Counted from the stretch's first letter, positions 7,987-18,067 are shown. The stretch: DNA of 64,000 nt from Oenococcus kitaharae DSM 17330 (GCF_000241055.1 NZ_CM001398.1:655190-719189); one strand, 5' to 3'. Notes: generated by a model not told the origin, from the letters alone. Numbers and translations: made by a program.

Positions 7987-8832
7987 ATGGATAAATTGGA
8001 AATAAAAAACCTGCATGTTTGCATTGAAAATGAAGAGACAAAACAGCGAGACGAGATTCTCAAAGGTGTCAATCTGCTTTTGAGGACTGGTGAAACGCAT
8101 GCCATCATGGGGCCAAACGGCACTGGCAAATCCACCTTATCCGAGACGATTATGGGGAATCCTAAATATCAGGTCACTGAAGGGGAGATTTTACTGAACG
8201 GCCATAATATTTTACAAGATTCGGTCGATCAGCGAGCACGCCTGGGACTCTTTTTAGCCATGCAGTATCCAGTCGAAATAAAGGGTATTACGAATGCAGA
8301 ATTTATGCGTGCGGCGATTAATGCCCGGCGACCGGAAAAATCGCCGATGTCAATCCGTGAATTTTTGTCAGATTTAGATCAGAATTTGGCTTTGTTGAAT
8401 ATGCCGGAAAGCATGGCCGACCGTTATTTAAATGAAGGATTTTCCGGCGGTGAAAAAAAACGCAATGAAATTCTTCAGCTGATGATGATCCGTCCTAAAT
8501 TTGCGATTTTAGACGAAATCGATTCTGGCCTGGATATTGATGCTCTAAAAGTTGTCGCTAAGGGTGTTAATACGATGGCAAGTCCAGATTTCGGTACTTT
8601 GATGATTACGCACTATCAGCGTTTGCTGAACTATATCCACCCTGATCAGGTTCACGTGATGATGGACGGCCGGATTGTCAAAACAGGTGATGCTTCTTTG
8701 GCGGAAAAATTAGAGGCCGAAGGTTATGCTGGTTTGCGCGACGAGCTGGGTATTCAAGTGGATTTAGTTGACGATGATCAAATACCAATCAGGGAGGCCA
8801 AGCATCGTGACGACGCTTGCTCAGTCAATTGA
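7987..8832 (+). CDS. sufC: Fe-S assembly ATPase SufC
   Basis: ABC-type ATPase of the SufBCD scaffold complex that assembles Fe-S clusters in the cytosol. Walker A is GPNGTGKST (42-50), the signature FSGGEKKR and Walker B FAILDEIDSGLD, the SufC version of these motifs. At 281 residues it is slightly longer than usual because of an extra C-terminal tail that overlaps sufD. It is the first gene of the sufCDSUB operon, with a TAAGGAG ribosome-binding site. The 247-bp divergent region to nrdD holds the promoter, which I could not place with confidence. Confidence 0.95.
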   Translation: MDKLEIKNLHVCIENEETKQRDEILKGVNLLLRTGETHAIMGPNGTGKSTLSETIMGNPKYQVTEGEILLNGHNILQDSVDQRARLGLFLAMQYPVEIKGITNAEFMRAAINARRPEKSPMSIREFLSDLDQNLALLNMPESMADRYLNEGFSGGEKKRNEILQLMMIRPKFAILDEIDSGLDIDALKVVAKGVNTMASPDFGTLMITHYQRLLNYIHPDQVHVMMDGRIVKTGDASLAEKLEAEGYAGLRDELGIQVDLVDDDQIPIREAKHRDDACSVN

Positions 8833-10078
8833 AATGCACACTGATTGGCCTGCACGGCTTTTACCTCAGGCACCAAAATGGCTGGCTGAATTTCGTGCGG
8901 ATAGCTGGCAGCAGGCACTGAATCAGCAGCCGCGGCGTTTTCCAAAAATTGATTATCGTGATTGGCCTTTATTTGATTTAAAAGCGATACCGCCGCACAT
9001 TGATGTGCCTGGTAATTTGGTCCGAAAGGCACAGGCGGTTGTGATTCTTGGTCGGAAAACGATCAAAATTGATTTGCCAGCAGATTTGATTGCGCAGGGT
9101 GTGGTTGTTTGCGATTTAGAAGAGGCCATGACGACACGGGCTGCCTTATTTGAAAAATATTTTCGAAAATGTTTTTCCAATAAGGCTCAGGACGGTTTAG
9201 CTTTGTGGCAGGCTGCTTTAGTCAATAGCGGTTTGTTCATTTATATTCCGAAAAATGTTCATCTGTCTTCAGCACTGAAGATTTTGCAGCTGCAGGATAG
9301 CCGTCAAGAAGAGAATTTCATCAATTTGATGATCATTGTTTTGGAGACTGGTGCCCAAGCAGAAATTTCTCAGGAAGTCTCTACCTTGGGTGATTGTGCT
9401 AATGCAGCAGATTTGCGCACTGTTATTTTTGCCGACGCCGACAGTACTTTGACTTATACGGTTTTAGACACACTATCTGCTAAGACGAGCGCGCACATTT
9501 ACCGAAAATCGCAACTGGACCAAGATGCCAGGGTTCAGTCGACTTTTGTTGAAATGAATCAGGGTAATGTCGTCAGCGAATTTTATTCTGATCTTCTCGG
9601 CAGCGGATCCAACGCCGAGACAAAAGTCGTGGCGATCACTGCTGGCAAACAGACACAGGGTATTAATACCAAAATTACGAATTATGCACGTCATAGCGTG
9701 GGCAACATTGTCCAGCACGGCGTCCTGCTGGATGAATCCAAACTTGTCTTTAACGGCATTGGCCGGATTATCAAAGGGGCTCACGCTGCTTATTCCCAGC
9801 AGGAAAATCGTCTGCTGATGTTGTCTGAATTTGTACAGGGCGATGCCAATCCGATTTTATTAATTGATGAAAATGATGTTATAGCCGGGCACGCAGCCAG
9901 TATTGGACAGGTTGATCGCCAGCAGTTGTATTATCTGCTCAGCCGCGGCCTGACAAAATCCAAAGCCCAGTCTTTATTAGTCAAGGGTTTTTTGGCTGAA
10001 TCTTTGAGTGAAATTTCCGATAAAGCGATTGCCGACTACGCGATTTCCTTGATTGAAAGGAGCCTTTTTAATGGATAA
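8807..10078 (+). CDS. sufD: Fe-S assembly protein SufD
   Basis: Beta-helix scaffold partner of SufB. The C-terminal part shows the SufB/D signature region (GIGRIIKGAHAAYSQQENR and SRGLTKSKAQSLLVKGFL). I chose the GTG at 8807 because GGGAGG lies 11 bases before it and the product then begins at the natural N-terminus; the gene overlaps the sufC end by 26 bases. The open frame could extend upstream to 8768 but without a ribosome-binding site. The product is 423 residues, normal for SufD. Confidence 0.92.
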   Translation: MTTLAQSIEMHTDWPARLLPQAPKWLAEFRADSWQQALNQQPRRFPKIDYRDWPLFDLKAIPPHIDVPGNLVRKAQAVVILGRKTIKIDLPADLIAQGVVVCDLEEAMTTRAALFEKYFRKCFSNKAQDGLALWQAALVNSGLFIYIPKNVHLSSALKILQLQDSRQEENFINLMIIVLETGAQAEISQEVSTLGDCANAADLRTVIFADADSTLTYTVLDTLSAKTSAHIYRKSQLDQDARVQSTFVEMNQGNVVSEFYSDLLGSGSNAETKVVAITAGKQTQGINTKITNYARHSVGNIVQHGVLLDESKLVFNGIGRIIKGAHAAYSQQENRLLMLSEFVQGDANPILLIDENDVIAGHAASIGQVDRQQLYYLLSRGLTKSKAQSLLVKGFLAESLSEISDKAIADYAISLIERSLFNG

Positions 10079-11309
10079 TGGATTGAACAATTCCAGAAAT
10101 GATTTCGAGTTTTTCCAACAGCTGATTAATGGCGAAAAACTGGATTATTTAGATAGTGCCGCAACTGCTCAAAGGCCAGTATCTGTCTTAAAAGCCGTCA
10201 GTGACTTTTATCGGCATGATAATGCCAATGTCCATCGTAGTATCAATACTTTAAGCAGCCGCGCCACAGATAGCTATGAAGCGGCACGCGACAAGGTGGC
10301 GGGATTTATTCACGCAGCTGACAGCCAGTCGATTGTTTTCACGCGCTCGACGACTGAAAGCCTGAATTTAGTTGCTCGCAGTTTTGGTGATTTGGTCGTG
10401 ACTGCCGGTGATGAGATTTTGATTTCCGAGATGGAGCATCACAGCAACTTGATTCCTTGGCAGCAATTAGCTCAGCGCAAACAGGCCAAACTTGTTTACA
10501 TAGGCTTACAAGCAGATGGCGAACTAAATATGACTGATTTAAAACGCAAACTGACTTCACGGACTAAAATTGTCGCCATTGCACAAGTCTCCAATGTATT
10601 AGGCACGATTAACCCGATTAAGGAAATCGCGCGTTTGGCACATGAGCAAGGTGCTTATATGGTCGTTGACGGTGCACAAGCGGCGCCGCATTTTGCTGTC
10701 GATGTGCAGGATTTGGATGCTGATTTCTATGCCTTTTCCGGACATAAAATGCTGGCACCAGCAGGGATTGGCGTTTTATATGGTAAGAAGGCATTATTAG
10801 ATCAGATGCCGCCAGTCCAATTCGGTGGTGAAATGATTGACCGTGTGGATGAACAATCGGCGACTTGGGCGGCCGCCCCTTTGAAGTTTGAAGCGGGTAC
10901 GCCCAATATTGGCGGTGCGATCGGTTTGGCTGCAGCGATCGATTATCTGCAGGCCTTGGGTATGGATAAGATCGAGGCTTACGAGCAGGATTTAATGGCG
11001 ATTGTTTTGAAAGGTCTGTCGCAGATTGATGGTCTGACAATTTATGGACCTTTGGATGCTGCAAAACATGCGTCAGTCCTTGCTTTTAATCTTGGCAAAC
11101 TGCATGCACACGATGTGGCCACGGCCTTGGATCTGCAAGGCATTGAAGTCCGTGCTGGCGACCACTGTGCCCAACCTTTGATGCATTATTTAGGTATCAG
11201 TGCAGCTGTTCGTGCGAGTTTTTATTTTTACAATACGCGTGATGATGTCGACCGTCTGATCAGCGGGTTGCAGCGGACAAAGGAGTTCTTTTCTAATGCA
11301 GCTAGATAA
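10071..11309 (+). CDS. sufS: Cysteine desulfurase SufS
   Basis: PLP enzyme that takes sulfur from cysteine as a persulfide for SufU. The PLP lysine is Lys226 in FSGHKMLAPAG, and the persulfide cysteine is Cys366 in RAGDHCAQPL, the group-II desulfurase arrangement. The 412-residue length is normal. The start ATG at 10071 overlaps the end of sufD by 8 bases and follows AGGAG, so translation is coupled to sufD. Confidence 0.96.
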   Translation: MDNGLNNSRNDFEFFQQLINGEKLDYLDSAATAQRPVSVLKAVSDFYRHDNANVHRSINTLSSRATDSYEAARDKVAGFIHAADSQSIVFTRSTTESLNLVARSFGDLVVTAGDEILISEMEHHSNLIPWQQLAQRKQAKLVYIGLQADGELNMTDLKRKLTSRTKIVAIAQVSNVLGTINPIKEIARLAHEQGAYMVVDGAQAAPHFAVDVQDLDADFYAFSGHKMLAPAGIGVLYGKKALLDQMPPVQFGGEMIDRVDEQSATWAAAPLKFEAGTPNIGGAIGLAAAIDYLQALGMDKIEAYEQDLMAIVLKGLSQIDGLTIYGPLDAAKHASVLAFNLGKLHAHDVATALDLQGIEVRAGDHCAQPLMHYLGISAAVRASFYFYNTRDDVDRLISGLQRTKEFFSNAAR

Positions 11310-11751
11310 ATTAAATCTTTTATACCGTCAGCTGATTTTAGAAAACGCAGCCCATCCCCAGCATTATGGCCATTTGGCAAATTCCAGCTATCATTTGATG
11401 CTGCGCAATCCGACTTGCGGCGATACGATTAATGTTGAAATGGTTTTCCAGGCAGAGAAGGTGGCCGAGATCGCGTTTACAGGTCAAGGCTGTACAATTT
11501 CTCAAGCCTCGGCTAGCATGATGACAAGCGTTTTGCTGGGTCAAAATTTGGTCGATGCTAAAAAATTAATCGCTTCTTTTAGCCGCTTGATCATGGGCGA
11601 GCCTATTTCTGATCAAGAAAATCAGGCTCTCGGGGATGCTGCAGTTTTAGCTTCTGTCGCAGAATTTCCAACGCGTATTAGATGCGCAACGCTGGCTTGG
11701 CATGCAGCGGATAATTTGTTAGACCAGTATTTGGAGAAAAAGCATGAGTAA
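11296..11751 (+). CDS. sufU: Zinc-dependent sulfurtransferase SufU
   Basis: Accepts persulfide sulfur from SufS and passes it to the SufBCD scaffold. It is an IscU-fold protein of 151 residues with the zinc ligands Cys41 and Asp43 (NPTCGD), Cys66 (GQGCTIS) and Cys130 (RIRCATLAW). The insertion between the second and third ligands is typical of SufU and absent from IscU. It overlaps sufS by 14 bases and sufB by 8 bases. Confidence 0.95.
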   Translation: MQLDKLNLLYRQLILENAAHPQHYGHLANSSYHLMLRNPTCGDTINVEMVFQAEKVAEIAFTGQGCTISQASASMMTSVLLGQNLVDAKKLIASFSRLIMGEPISDQENQALGDAAVLASVAEFPTRIRCATLAWHAADNLLDQYLEKKHE

Positions 11752-13147
11752 AGTGTCGGATGTTGTCCAAGATAGCAGTTATGAATTTGGGTTTCACGAT
11801 AATGTGGCACCTGTTTTTTCGACCGGCCGCGGCTTAAATGAAGATATTATTCGACAAATATCCCAAGAAAAAGAAGAGCCGAAATGGATGCTTGATTATC
11901 GACTGCATGCCTATCAAATCTATCAATCTTTGCCGATGCCGAATTTTGGCCCGGATTTATCCAAAATGGATTTGTCGCAGATGCTTTACTATCAAAAACC
12001 GACTGATAGAAAATATCGGGATTGGGATCAGGTACCGGATAAAATCAAGCAGACGTTTGACCGCTTGGGTGTTCCTGAAGCAGAAAGAAAGTATCTGGCT
12101 GGTTCTTCGGCCCAATATGAATCCGAGGCTGTCTACGGCAATATGCGCGACTCATTTGCAAAACTAGGTATTATCTTCACGGATACGGATTCGGCCTTAA
12201 AAGAATATCCGGAATTGTTTAAAAAATGGTTTGGCAAACTGGTCAAATCAGACAACAATAAATTTGCTGCTTTAAATTCAGCTGTTTGGTCGGGCGGCAG
12301 TTTTATTTATGTGCCTAAAGGTGTTAAGACGACTGTACCGATCCAGTCTTATTTTCGTTTGAACGCTGAAAATTCCGGCCAGTTCGAACGTACTTTAATC
12401 ATTGTTGATGAAGGTGCCAGCATCAATTATGTCGAAGGATGTACGGCACCGAACTATCAATCGGATAGTCTGCACGCCGCAGTCGTCGAAGTTAATGTGC
12501 TGCCGCATGCTTATTGTCGTTACACAACGATCCAAAATTGGTCAAAAAACGTCTACAGTCTAGAAACTAAGCGTGCTCAAGCTCAAGAAGGTGCCATCAT
12601 GGAATGGGTTGACGGCAACCTGGGCGCCAAGGCCACGATGAAATACCCGTCGGTGTATTTGAATGGCGAAGGTGCGCGCGGTACGATGCTGTCGATTGCT
12701 GTTGCCGGCAGCGGCATGGATTCAGACACAGGTGCACAAATGATTCACAATGCAAAAAATACATCTTCGTCGATTATTTCCAAATCCATTTCAAAAGATG
12801 GCGGCCGCGTTGATTACCGTGGCAAGGTGCGTTTTGGCGAACATTCGGACGGCTCTTTTTCGCATGTCGAGTGCGACACGATTATCATGGACGACAAATC
12901 TTCCAGCGACACGATTCCTTATAATGAGATTTATAACGGCAATGTCTCAATGGAACATGAAGCTAAAGTGTCCAAGATTTCCGAAGAACAGCTTTACTAC
13001 TTGATGAGCCGCGGTATTTCCGAACAGAAAGCCACAGAAATGATTATTATGGGTTTTGTCGAGCCCTTTACCAAGGAATTGCCAATGGAATATGCGGTCG
13101 AGTTGAATCGCTTGATCAGCTTTGAGATGGCAGGATCGATTGGTTAA
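11744..13147 (+). CDS. sufB: Fe-S assembly scaffold protein SufB
   Basis: Central scaffold subunit of SufBCD on which clusters are built. The 467 residues contain conserved family stretches: [35 protein letters not shown] (with the likely functional cysteine), [16 protein letters not shown] and the C-terminal [17 protein letters not shown] shared with SufD. It starts 8 bases before the end of sufU with GGAGA upstream. It is the last core gene of the operon and is followed closely by a MIP18-family gene. Confidence 0.96.
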   Translation: MSKVSDVVQDSSYEFGFHDNVAPVFSTGRGLNEDIIRQISQEKEEPKWMLDYRLHAYQIYQSLPMPNFGPDLSKMDLSQMLYYQKPTDRKYRDWDQVPDKIKQTFDRLGVPEAERKYLAGSSAQYESEAVYGNMRDSFAKLGIIFTDTDSALKEYPELFKKWFGKLVKSDNNKFAALNSAVWSGGSFIYVPKGVKTTVPIQSYFRLNAENSGQFERTLIIVDEGASINYVEGCTAPNYQSDSLHAAVVEVNVLPHAYCRYTTIQNWSKNVYSLETKRAQAQEGAIMEWVDGNLGAKATMKYPSVYLNGEGARGTMLSIAVAGSGMDSDTGAQMIHNAKNTSSSIISKSISKDGGRVDYRGKVRFGEHSDGSFSHVECDTIIMDDKSSSDTIPYNEIYNGNVSMEHEAKVSKISEEQLYYLMSRGISEQKATEMIIMGFVEPFTKELPMEYAVELNRLISFEMAGSIG

Positions 13148-13156
13148 ACATTGTTC

Positions 13157-13483
13157 ATGACTCAGACTGATGGACAAAAAAACGCTTTTGAAACAAAAGC
13201 GTTAGCATCGTTATCTAAAATTATCGATCCGGAATTAGGCGTCGACATCGTTAATCTCGGATTGATTTACGGTATCTCTCTATCGGCCGATGCCTGCTGC
13301 ACAGTCACAATGACTTTGACGATTATGGGCTGCCCTTTATCGGATTATCTGAATCGGTCTATTCAAGAACAGTTAGAGGAATTACCGGAAGTCAAGACGG
13401 TGGCCATTAATTTGGTCTGGGAACCAGCCTGGTCAATTGATAAGATGTCGCGCGAGGCCAAGATGGATCTGGGCATTCATTAA
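13157..13483 (+). CDS. MIP18/DUF59-family Fe-S maturation factor, SufT-like
   Basis: Small cytosolic accessory protein probably helping cluster delivery to target enzymes. The DUF59 core is evident: IIDPELGVDIVNLGLIYG near residues 20-38 and TLTIMGCPLSDYL with its conserved cysteine, then VWEPAWSIDKMS. It lies 9 bases after sufB, which supports the role. The start is uncertain: ATG at 13157 is chosen, with a TTG at 13151 as alternative, and neither has a strong ribosome-binding site. Its stop codon overlaps the stop of the convergent regulator gene by two bases. Confidence 0.9.
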   Translation: MTQTDGQKNAFETKALASLSKIIDPELGVDIVNLGLIYGISLSADACCTVTMTLTIMGCPLSDYLNRSIQEQLEELPEVKTVAINLVWEPAWSIDKMSREAKMDLGIH

Positions 13484-14409
13484 TTACCGGATGGCAGCGG
13501 GAAACTTTCTGTATCTGCGACAGCGTCTTCTTGACGATCGGCTGCTTTAAATTCTCCTGTCTGGAAATAATGATCAACATAATCGATCACCGATTGGTTG
13601 CCGCTAAAACGAGCAAAGGCCTGAGCTTGCTGCAGTAAGCTCTTAACCTGCTCAGAATCGGCTTCGGTCTGAGCCAGTGCATACGCTCTAGCATAAAGCA
13701 GCTGTTCTAGATATGAAAAGACTTTTGTCTCTTTAATAATGTCCAAGCCTGCTTGACTAGCCTTGAGGCTCTTCTTGAACTGCTTGTTCGATGCGTAAAA
13801 ATTAGCTAAATTAGCCAGCAAATGAACTGATATTTGATTATCCGGGAATTTCTTATCTTCGACAATCACTTGATTAATCTGGTCAAGATAGTAAGCAGCT
13901 AAATCAGACTTGTTCTTTTCAAAGTAAATAATGCCCAAACCTTTGAGTGCAAAGAGTTGTTCATAACTGATTTGGTCATTTGCCGTATGCTCCAATATCC
14001 AATTAAAGAAAAATTGTGCTTCGTCAAAATCCTTTTTCCAATTTAGTGCAAGATTGCCTTTGAGATAATACAATACATTGAGCAGGCCCTTGTCCCGAGC
14101 TTGATTTTCTTTAATCGAGTCCAGCAATTTGGCAGCTTTCTCAAAATGGTAGCTCGAAGTTAGCTGAAAAACCTGATCTATTTTATTTTGCAGTGCTTCT
14201 TTAACTTCGTCGTTAAAATCTGAAAATACATCATTTAAAGTCAAGTTCAAGCGCTTGCAGATTCTTACAAGAATATCTGGCGATGGTGCCAAACCTTGGC
14301 TCTCTAATTTGCTAATGGTGGCCTGTGTGCAAATGCCTGCAGCCAGCTTTATCTGAGATATTTTCATTTCTTTTCTACGCGCGACTATGATTTTATTTAA
14401 AAACATCAT
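13480..14409 (-). CDS. HTH-XRE regulator with TPR-like C-terminal domain (RNPP/Rgg-like)
   Basis: Probable transcription factor of 309 residues. Residues 5-60 form an XRE helix-turn-helix (KISQIKLAAGICTQATISKLE). Residues about 65-280 are repeated helical hairpins with TPR character (LFALKGLGIIYFEKNKSDLAAYYL, LLANLANFYASNKQFKKSL, each part of a pair). This layout is that of peptide-responsive regulators of Gram-positive bacteria, but I found no convincing peptide gene beside it, so the signal is unknown. Two adjacent ATGs (14409, 14406) follow AGGAGA. The neighbours, sufT and a histidine phosphatase, do not suggest a target. Confidence 0.85.
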   Translation of the reverse strand: MMFLNKIIVARRKEMKISQIKLAAGICTQATISKLESQGLAPSPDILVRICKRLNLTLNDVFSDFNDEVKEALQNKIDQVFQLTSSYHFEKAAKLLDSIKENQARDKGLLNVLYYLKGNLALNWKKDFDEAQFFFNWILEHTANDQISYEQLFALKGLGIIYFEKNKSDLAAYYLDQINQVIVEDKKFPDNQISVHLLANLANFYASNKQFKKSLKASQAGLDIIKETKVFSYLEQLLYARAYALAQTEADSEQVKSLLQQAQAFARFSGNQSVIDYVDHYFQTGEFKAADRQEDAVADTESFPLPSGN

Positions 14410-14865
14410 GTTCTCCTAGAAACGTTTATTCGTTTATTGTGAAAATTGACTTAACAATAATCCCTATTCTTAAATCATATCATTATTCATGAAATAAAAA
14501 AAGATAGATAGGCAATCAAACAATGTGATTAATAAAAAATCAAGGACCGGTTATAAAAAACAGTCATTTTATTAAATGCCGTTTGATCAGAATCCAGTCA
14601 TTTTGAATTGTCAATCCTTTGGCAATAATCGCGATATCACGCTGATTTGAGGTTTTTTCACACAGAAAAATCTGCTTGTTAAATGGATTTTGTATGGAAT
14701 TTCATGATTCGAAAATTTCAGAATTGTTAACATTCCGATTTTAGTTAATAATATTTATAAAATAATTATTATAGTCTGGCTCCGGTATAGCAGACACTAT
14801 AGCGATTAACTCCGCAATCTAATCAAATCACAGAGAAAAATAGTTCCAGTTTAATTGACATAACT
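14410..14865. other. AT-rich intergenic stretch without a convincing gene
   Basis: 456 bases between the regulator and the histidine phosphatase gene. It is AT-rich and contains a near-palindrome around 14747-14772 (TAATAAT...ATTATTA). Two very short ATG frames (24 and 15 codons, plus strand) have no ribosome-binding site. A 43-codon open frame on the minus strand ends at 14564 but has no start. The regulator promoter must lie at the left end. Confidence 0.6.
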
Positions 14866-15450
14866 TCATTTCGAAAATGTTTTTAATATTTTTCCAGAAC
14901 CTGTGTCGATTTTCTCCAAAGTGACGAATCTATCATTGCTGCTTAAAGTAAGAAGATAGACTTCTGGCATGTTCATAGATTGCCAATCTTTAAAAGAAAA
15001 CTGCCCAGCGGTTAAATGGTTGAGCAACACGCTGAGAGCCGTGCCATGACTGCAGATGATCATATTATTGTCAGCTGAGCGAATCGCTTCTGCAAAAAAA
15101 GCGACCATTCTTTTTTGGACTTGGGCCATACTCTCTTCATTAGGAAATTGACATTGAAAGTCTGCCCATAAAGATTGCAAATGTTGCTGCCAGTTCGTTT
15201 GCCAACTGCTTTGGCGTTCCCTGAGCATCTCGGACTGTGTAATCGGCAGCTGCAAGCTTTTTGCCGTGGGTTGGATCGTCTCCAAGGCACGAAGATATGG
15301 CGATGAATAGATAGACTGGATCTGCTTGTCTTGAAAATAACTGCTTAAGGCATCTGCTAATTTTTTGCCTTGCTGAGTGAGTGGCGCTTTCCGGTCATTT
15401 TTAATTCGGTTATCTCGAATACTGTGGCGAACAAAATAAATTCTTTTCAT
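14866..15450 (-). CDS. Histidine phosphatase (phosphoglycerate mutase-like) family protein
   Basis: Cytosolic phosphatase using a phospho-histidine intermediate. The catalytic motif near the N-terminus is RHS in IYFVRHSIRDNR, a variant of the usual RHG. The second conserved arginine is in SSPYLRALET, and the second catalytic histidine is in IICSHGTALSVLLN. The 194 residues are typical for small broad-specificity members. Substrate is unknown. It is probably co-transcribed with the 2H phosphoesterase gene, whose stop lies 25 bases upstream. Confidence 0.9.
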   Translation of the reverse strand: MKRIYFVRHSIRDNRIKNDRKAPLTQQGKKLADALSSYFQDKQIQSIYSSPYLRALETIQPTAKSLQLPITQSEMLRERQSSWQTNWQQHLQSLWADFQCQFPNEESMAQVQKRMVAFFAEAIRSADNNMIICSHGTALSVLLNHLTAGQFSFKDWQSMNMPEVYLLTLSSNDRFVTLEKIDTGSGKILKTFSK

Positions 15451-15475
15451 AGGTCTCCTGATTTTCCTTATTTGA

Positions 15476-16006
15476 TTAGTGTTGTTTGCCTGAGATCAAA
15501 TTCATTTTTGCAAATTCATCGGAATCGTTGTTGGCGGCTACTCGTTCAATTGAGATTGCATTTATCAATGTCGAGAAGCACAAATCCTGGATTTTGATGC
15601 CAGCTATTATCTTATCTGTATTGCCCTGATTAACTTTGGCAATTGTGATATGCGGCTGAAAAGGAATATCCCTACGCAAGAAAGGTGCAAAAACCGGATC
15701 GCTATACAGTTGATCGTGTAGTTTCGTAAATGTATCCCTGCCTTGATCTGCTTCTAGCCAGATATAGCCATTATCATCGTGACCTAATCTGGTACAGGCC
15801 GCTGGAAAAGCTGAGGTTCCAGATATAATTTGCGTGACTTTCTCGATAAGTATCGTATCAGGCATTTCCGATTGGAATGGGAAAACTAATGAGATATGAG
15901 GGCGGATATGAGACACTAAGGGATCAAAATGTTCTCTGACATGTTGTATTGCAATAGCGGTGGAAATTTTAGGGAAAATCAGTATGGAACGCCATGGCAT
16001 GGACAT
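15476..16006 (-). CDS. 2H phosphoesterase superfamily protein (2'-5' RNA ligase-like)
   Basis: Two HxS/T motifs spaced about 85 residues apart (RPHISLVFPF and FQPHITIAKV) define the 2H phosphoesterase fold, which acts on 2',3'-cyclic or 2'-5' phosphodiester ends of RNA or nucleotides. Substrate is unknown. The open frame reaches up to 16057, but that start has no ribosome-binding site. The ATGs at 16006 and 16000 both follow GAGAAG, and the protein-like sequence begins there (MSMPWRSILIF), giving about 176 residues. It pairs with the histidine phosphatase gene downstream. Confidence 0.85.
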   Translation of the reverse strand: MSMPWRSILIFPKISTAIAIQHVREHFDPLVSHIRPHISLVFPFQSEMPDTILIEKVTQIISGTSAFPAACTRLGHDDNGYIWLEADQGRDTFTKLHDQLYSDPVFAPFLRRDIPFQPHITIAKVNQGNTDKIIAGIKIQDLCFSTLINAISIERVAANNDSDEFAKMNLISGKQH

Positions 16007-16109
16007 CTTCTCGATTTTTCTTCTTTTGTTATGTATGACATTGGTTAATAATCTCATAATCAGTGATTCGTTATGAAAAAAAATTGCAATTTCGTCAATC
16101 TTTCCTTTT

Positions 16110-16123
16110 CTAAAGCGCTATCA
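16110..16123 (+). promoter_or_regulatory. cre-like operator ahead of proline iminopeptidase
   Basis: CTAAAGCGCTATCA matches 12 of 14 positions of the CcpA cre consensus TGWAANCGNTNWCA and lies 26 bases before the ATG, so it could mediate carbon control. Confidence 0.45.
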
Positions 16124-16149
16124 CAAGTGTTTTTTATTATGCTTAGGTT

Positions 16150-17049
16150 ATGAAAAACGGTACGCATATTTTAACTCTACCAAACGGCTACCATCTATGG
16201 TCTCACACGGAAAATGCCGGTCAGTCCGACAAAATGATCGCTGTTCATGGCGGCCCGGGTGACACGCACGAGTCTTTTGAAAGCTTTCCTGCGGAAATTC
16301 CTGGTGCCGAGATCACTTGTTATGATCAGCTGGGATCTTGGTATTCGGATCAACCGGATTTTTCCGATCCGAAAGTCGCTGAGAGAACTTTGAAAATTGA
16401 TTATTTTGTCGATGAGTTAGAACAGGTTCGCCGACAGTTAGGCTACGAGCAATTTACACTACTGGGTTATTCTTGGGGCGGCATGATTGCTTTGGAATAT
16501 GCTTTGAAGCATCCCGAACATTTGACTAAATTAATTATTGTCGGTATGGCTGACCGTGACGCAGATTTCACAGATCGCATGAAAGAAGAAGTTGACAAGG
16601 TTTTGACAAAAGATGAAGCTGAGTATGTCTTCTTGGAGGCAAAAAAAGGCGAATTTGACGATGCGCTTTTCAATCAATTTATGGGGAAATTCTACCGTGA
16701 TTATTACACGCGTTTTTCTCAAAGCCAGACCAAGCACGCTGTTGACACGACTAATTATCAGTTGGCTGATTTGATGATGGGGAGAAATCCTTTCCAGACC
16801 AGTGGCGTGATGGCCGGCTGGACTGTCGAAAAACGTGTTTCTGAAATTCACACACCGACTTTAATTCTGATTGGTGATCAGGATATGATTCCGGTCAAAC
16901 GCGCGCAGGCGATGGTTAAACAGCTGCCGCATGGCAAACTAGCTATTATTCCGGATGCTACCCATGTCTCAATTCGCGACAATCCAGAATTCTTTTTTGA
17001 ACAGGTGAACAACTTTTTGACTGAGAGTGATACTAACATTCAGAATTGA
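16150..17049 (+). CDS. pip: Proline iminopeptidase (alpha/beta hydrolase, S33)
   Basis: Cytosolic peptidase that removes N-terminal proline from peptides. The 299-residue protein has the oxyanion motif HGGPG (33-37), the nucleophile elbow GYSWGG (Ser108), the acid Asp245 in LIGDQDMIP and the catalytic His272 in DATHVS. The length fits the short Lactobacillus-type PIP/PepI enzymes. Other S33 hydrolases cannot be fully excluded, but HGGPG with this spacing strongly favours an iminopeptidase. It lies 25 bases before a LacI gene and may share its transcript. Confidence 0.88.
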   Translation: MKNGTHILTLPNGYHLWSHTENAGQSDKMIAVHGGPGDTHESFESFPAEIPGAEITCYDQLGSWYSDQPDFSDPKVAERTLKIDYFVDELEQVRRQLGYEQFTLLGYSWGGMIALEYALKHPEHLTKLIIVGMADRDADFTDRMKEEVDKVLTKDEAEYVFLEAKKGEFDDALFNQFMGKFYRDYYTRFSQSQTKHAVDTTNYQLADLMMGRNPFQTSGVMAGWTVEKRVSEIHTPTLILIGDQDMIPVKRAQAMVKQLPHGKLAIIPDATHVSIRDNPEFFFEQVNNFLTESDTNIQN

Positions 17050-17074
17050 TCTGTTAAAGGTATTGGAGGACAAT

Positions 17075-18052
17075 ATGCCGACGATGAAAGATGTAGCAAA
17101 ATTAGCCCAAGTCAGCTTAGGCACTGTCTCTCGTGTGATTAATCACGCGAGTGGTGTCAAAGCCGATACCGTTTTGAAGGTTCAAGAGGCTATCCAAAAA
17201 CTTGATTACGTGCGTAATGATTATGCGCGTGGTTTTAAAATCAATTCTTCCAGGACGATTGCTTTGATTCTGCCGACAATCTGGCATCCCTTTTTTTCGG
17301 AATTTGCTTATTTCGTTGAACAAAAATTATACAAATTGCAGTACAAGGTGCTGCTATGCAATTCCGAAGCTGATGCTGATAAGGAATATGAGTACATTCA
17401 AATGGTCATGCAAAATAAAGTTGATGGAATTATTGGAATTACTTATAGCGCCATTGACCAATACGTGTCGTCAAAATTGCCCTTTGTCAGTATTGACCGT
17501 TATTTTACAGAAAAGGTTTCCTATGTAACTTCTGATAATGTACAGGGTGGACGGTTGGCGGCACAAGAATTATTAAACCGCGGCCTGCATCATTTGGCTT
17601 TTATTGGCAGCTATTCCGAATATAAAAACGACACGACTAAACGACACGATTCTTTTATGAACTATGCGGCTGAACAAGGCTTTCCACCGGTTGAAATTTA
17701 TGTTCCTGGGCCGATCCATCATTTAGAGGATCTGGTTTACGAGCTTTTTAATCAGCATCCAGACATTGATGGTATTTTTTGTGTGAATGATACTGAGTTA
17801 TTGGAAATAGTCAATATATTGAGAAAACAAGGTGTGTCGGTACCGGACGATGTTCAAATAATTGGTTATGACGGTGTTAGCGTGACAAATGAGGTATCCA
17901 TGTATGTCTCGACGATTGCCCAGCCAATTCATTTGATGGCTAATACGGCGGTGGATATTTTATTACGGAAGATCAAAGATCCGGATCACGCCCAGGAAAT
18001 TTCAGTATTGCCGGTTTCTTTTCGTTCGGGCTACACAACAATCAATCATTAA
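17075..18052 (+). CDS. LacI-family regulator of the adjacent fructoside operon
   Basis: DNA-binding repressor of 325 residues. The N-terminal HTH reads TMKDVAKLAQVSLGTVSRVIN, followed by a periplasmic-binding-like effector domain (GIIGITYSA, VSIDRYF, GIFCVNDTELL, IIGYDG). The ATG at 17075 has TTGGAGG upstream and begins exactly at the HTH; the longer open frame overlaps pip. It sits directly before the importer/GH32 operon, whose promoter is flanked by two TRAAACGTTWCA sites. The effector is probably sucrose or a fructo-oligosaccharide product. Confidence 0.92.
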   Translation: MPTMKDVAKLAQVSLGTVSRVINHASGVKADTVLKVQEAIQKLDYVRNDYARGFKINSSRTIALILPTIWHPFFSEFAYFVEQKLYKLQYKVLLCNSEADADKEYEYIQMVMQNKVDGIIGITYSAIDQYVSSKLPFVSIDRYFTEKVSYVTSDNVQGGRLAAQELLNRGLHHLAFIGSYSEYKNDTTKRHDSFMNYAAEQGFPPVEIYVPGPIHHLEDLVYELFNQHPDIDGIFCVNDTELLEIVNILRKQGVSVPDDVQIIGYDGVSVTNEVSMYVSTIAQPIHLMANTAVDILLRKIKDPDHAQEISVLPVSFRSGYTTINH

Positions 18053-18067
18053 ATTGTGTTACAAAAT

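Noticed and set aside
14564-14693. Minus-strand open frame of 43 codons (KQIFLCEKTSNQRDIAIIAK...)
   Set aside because: It reads somewhat like protein, but has no start codon, ribosome-binding site or recognisable family. At most it is a remnant.
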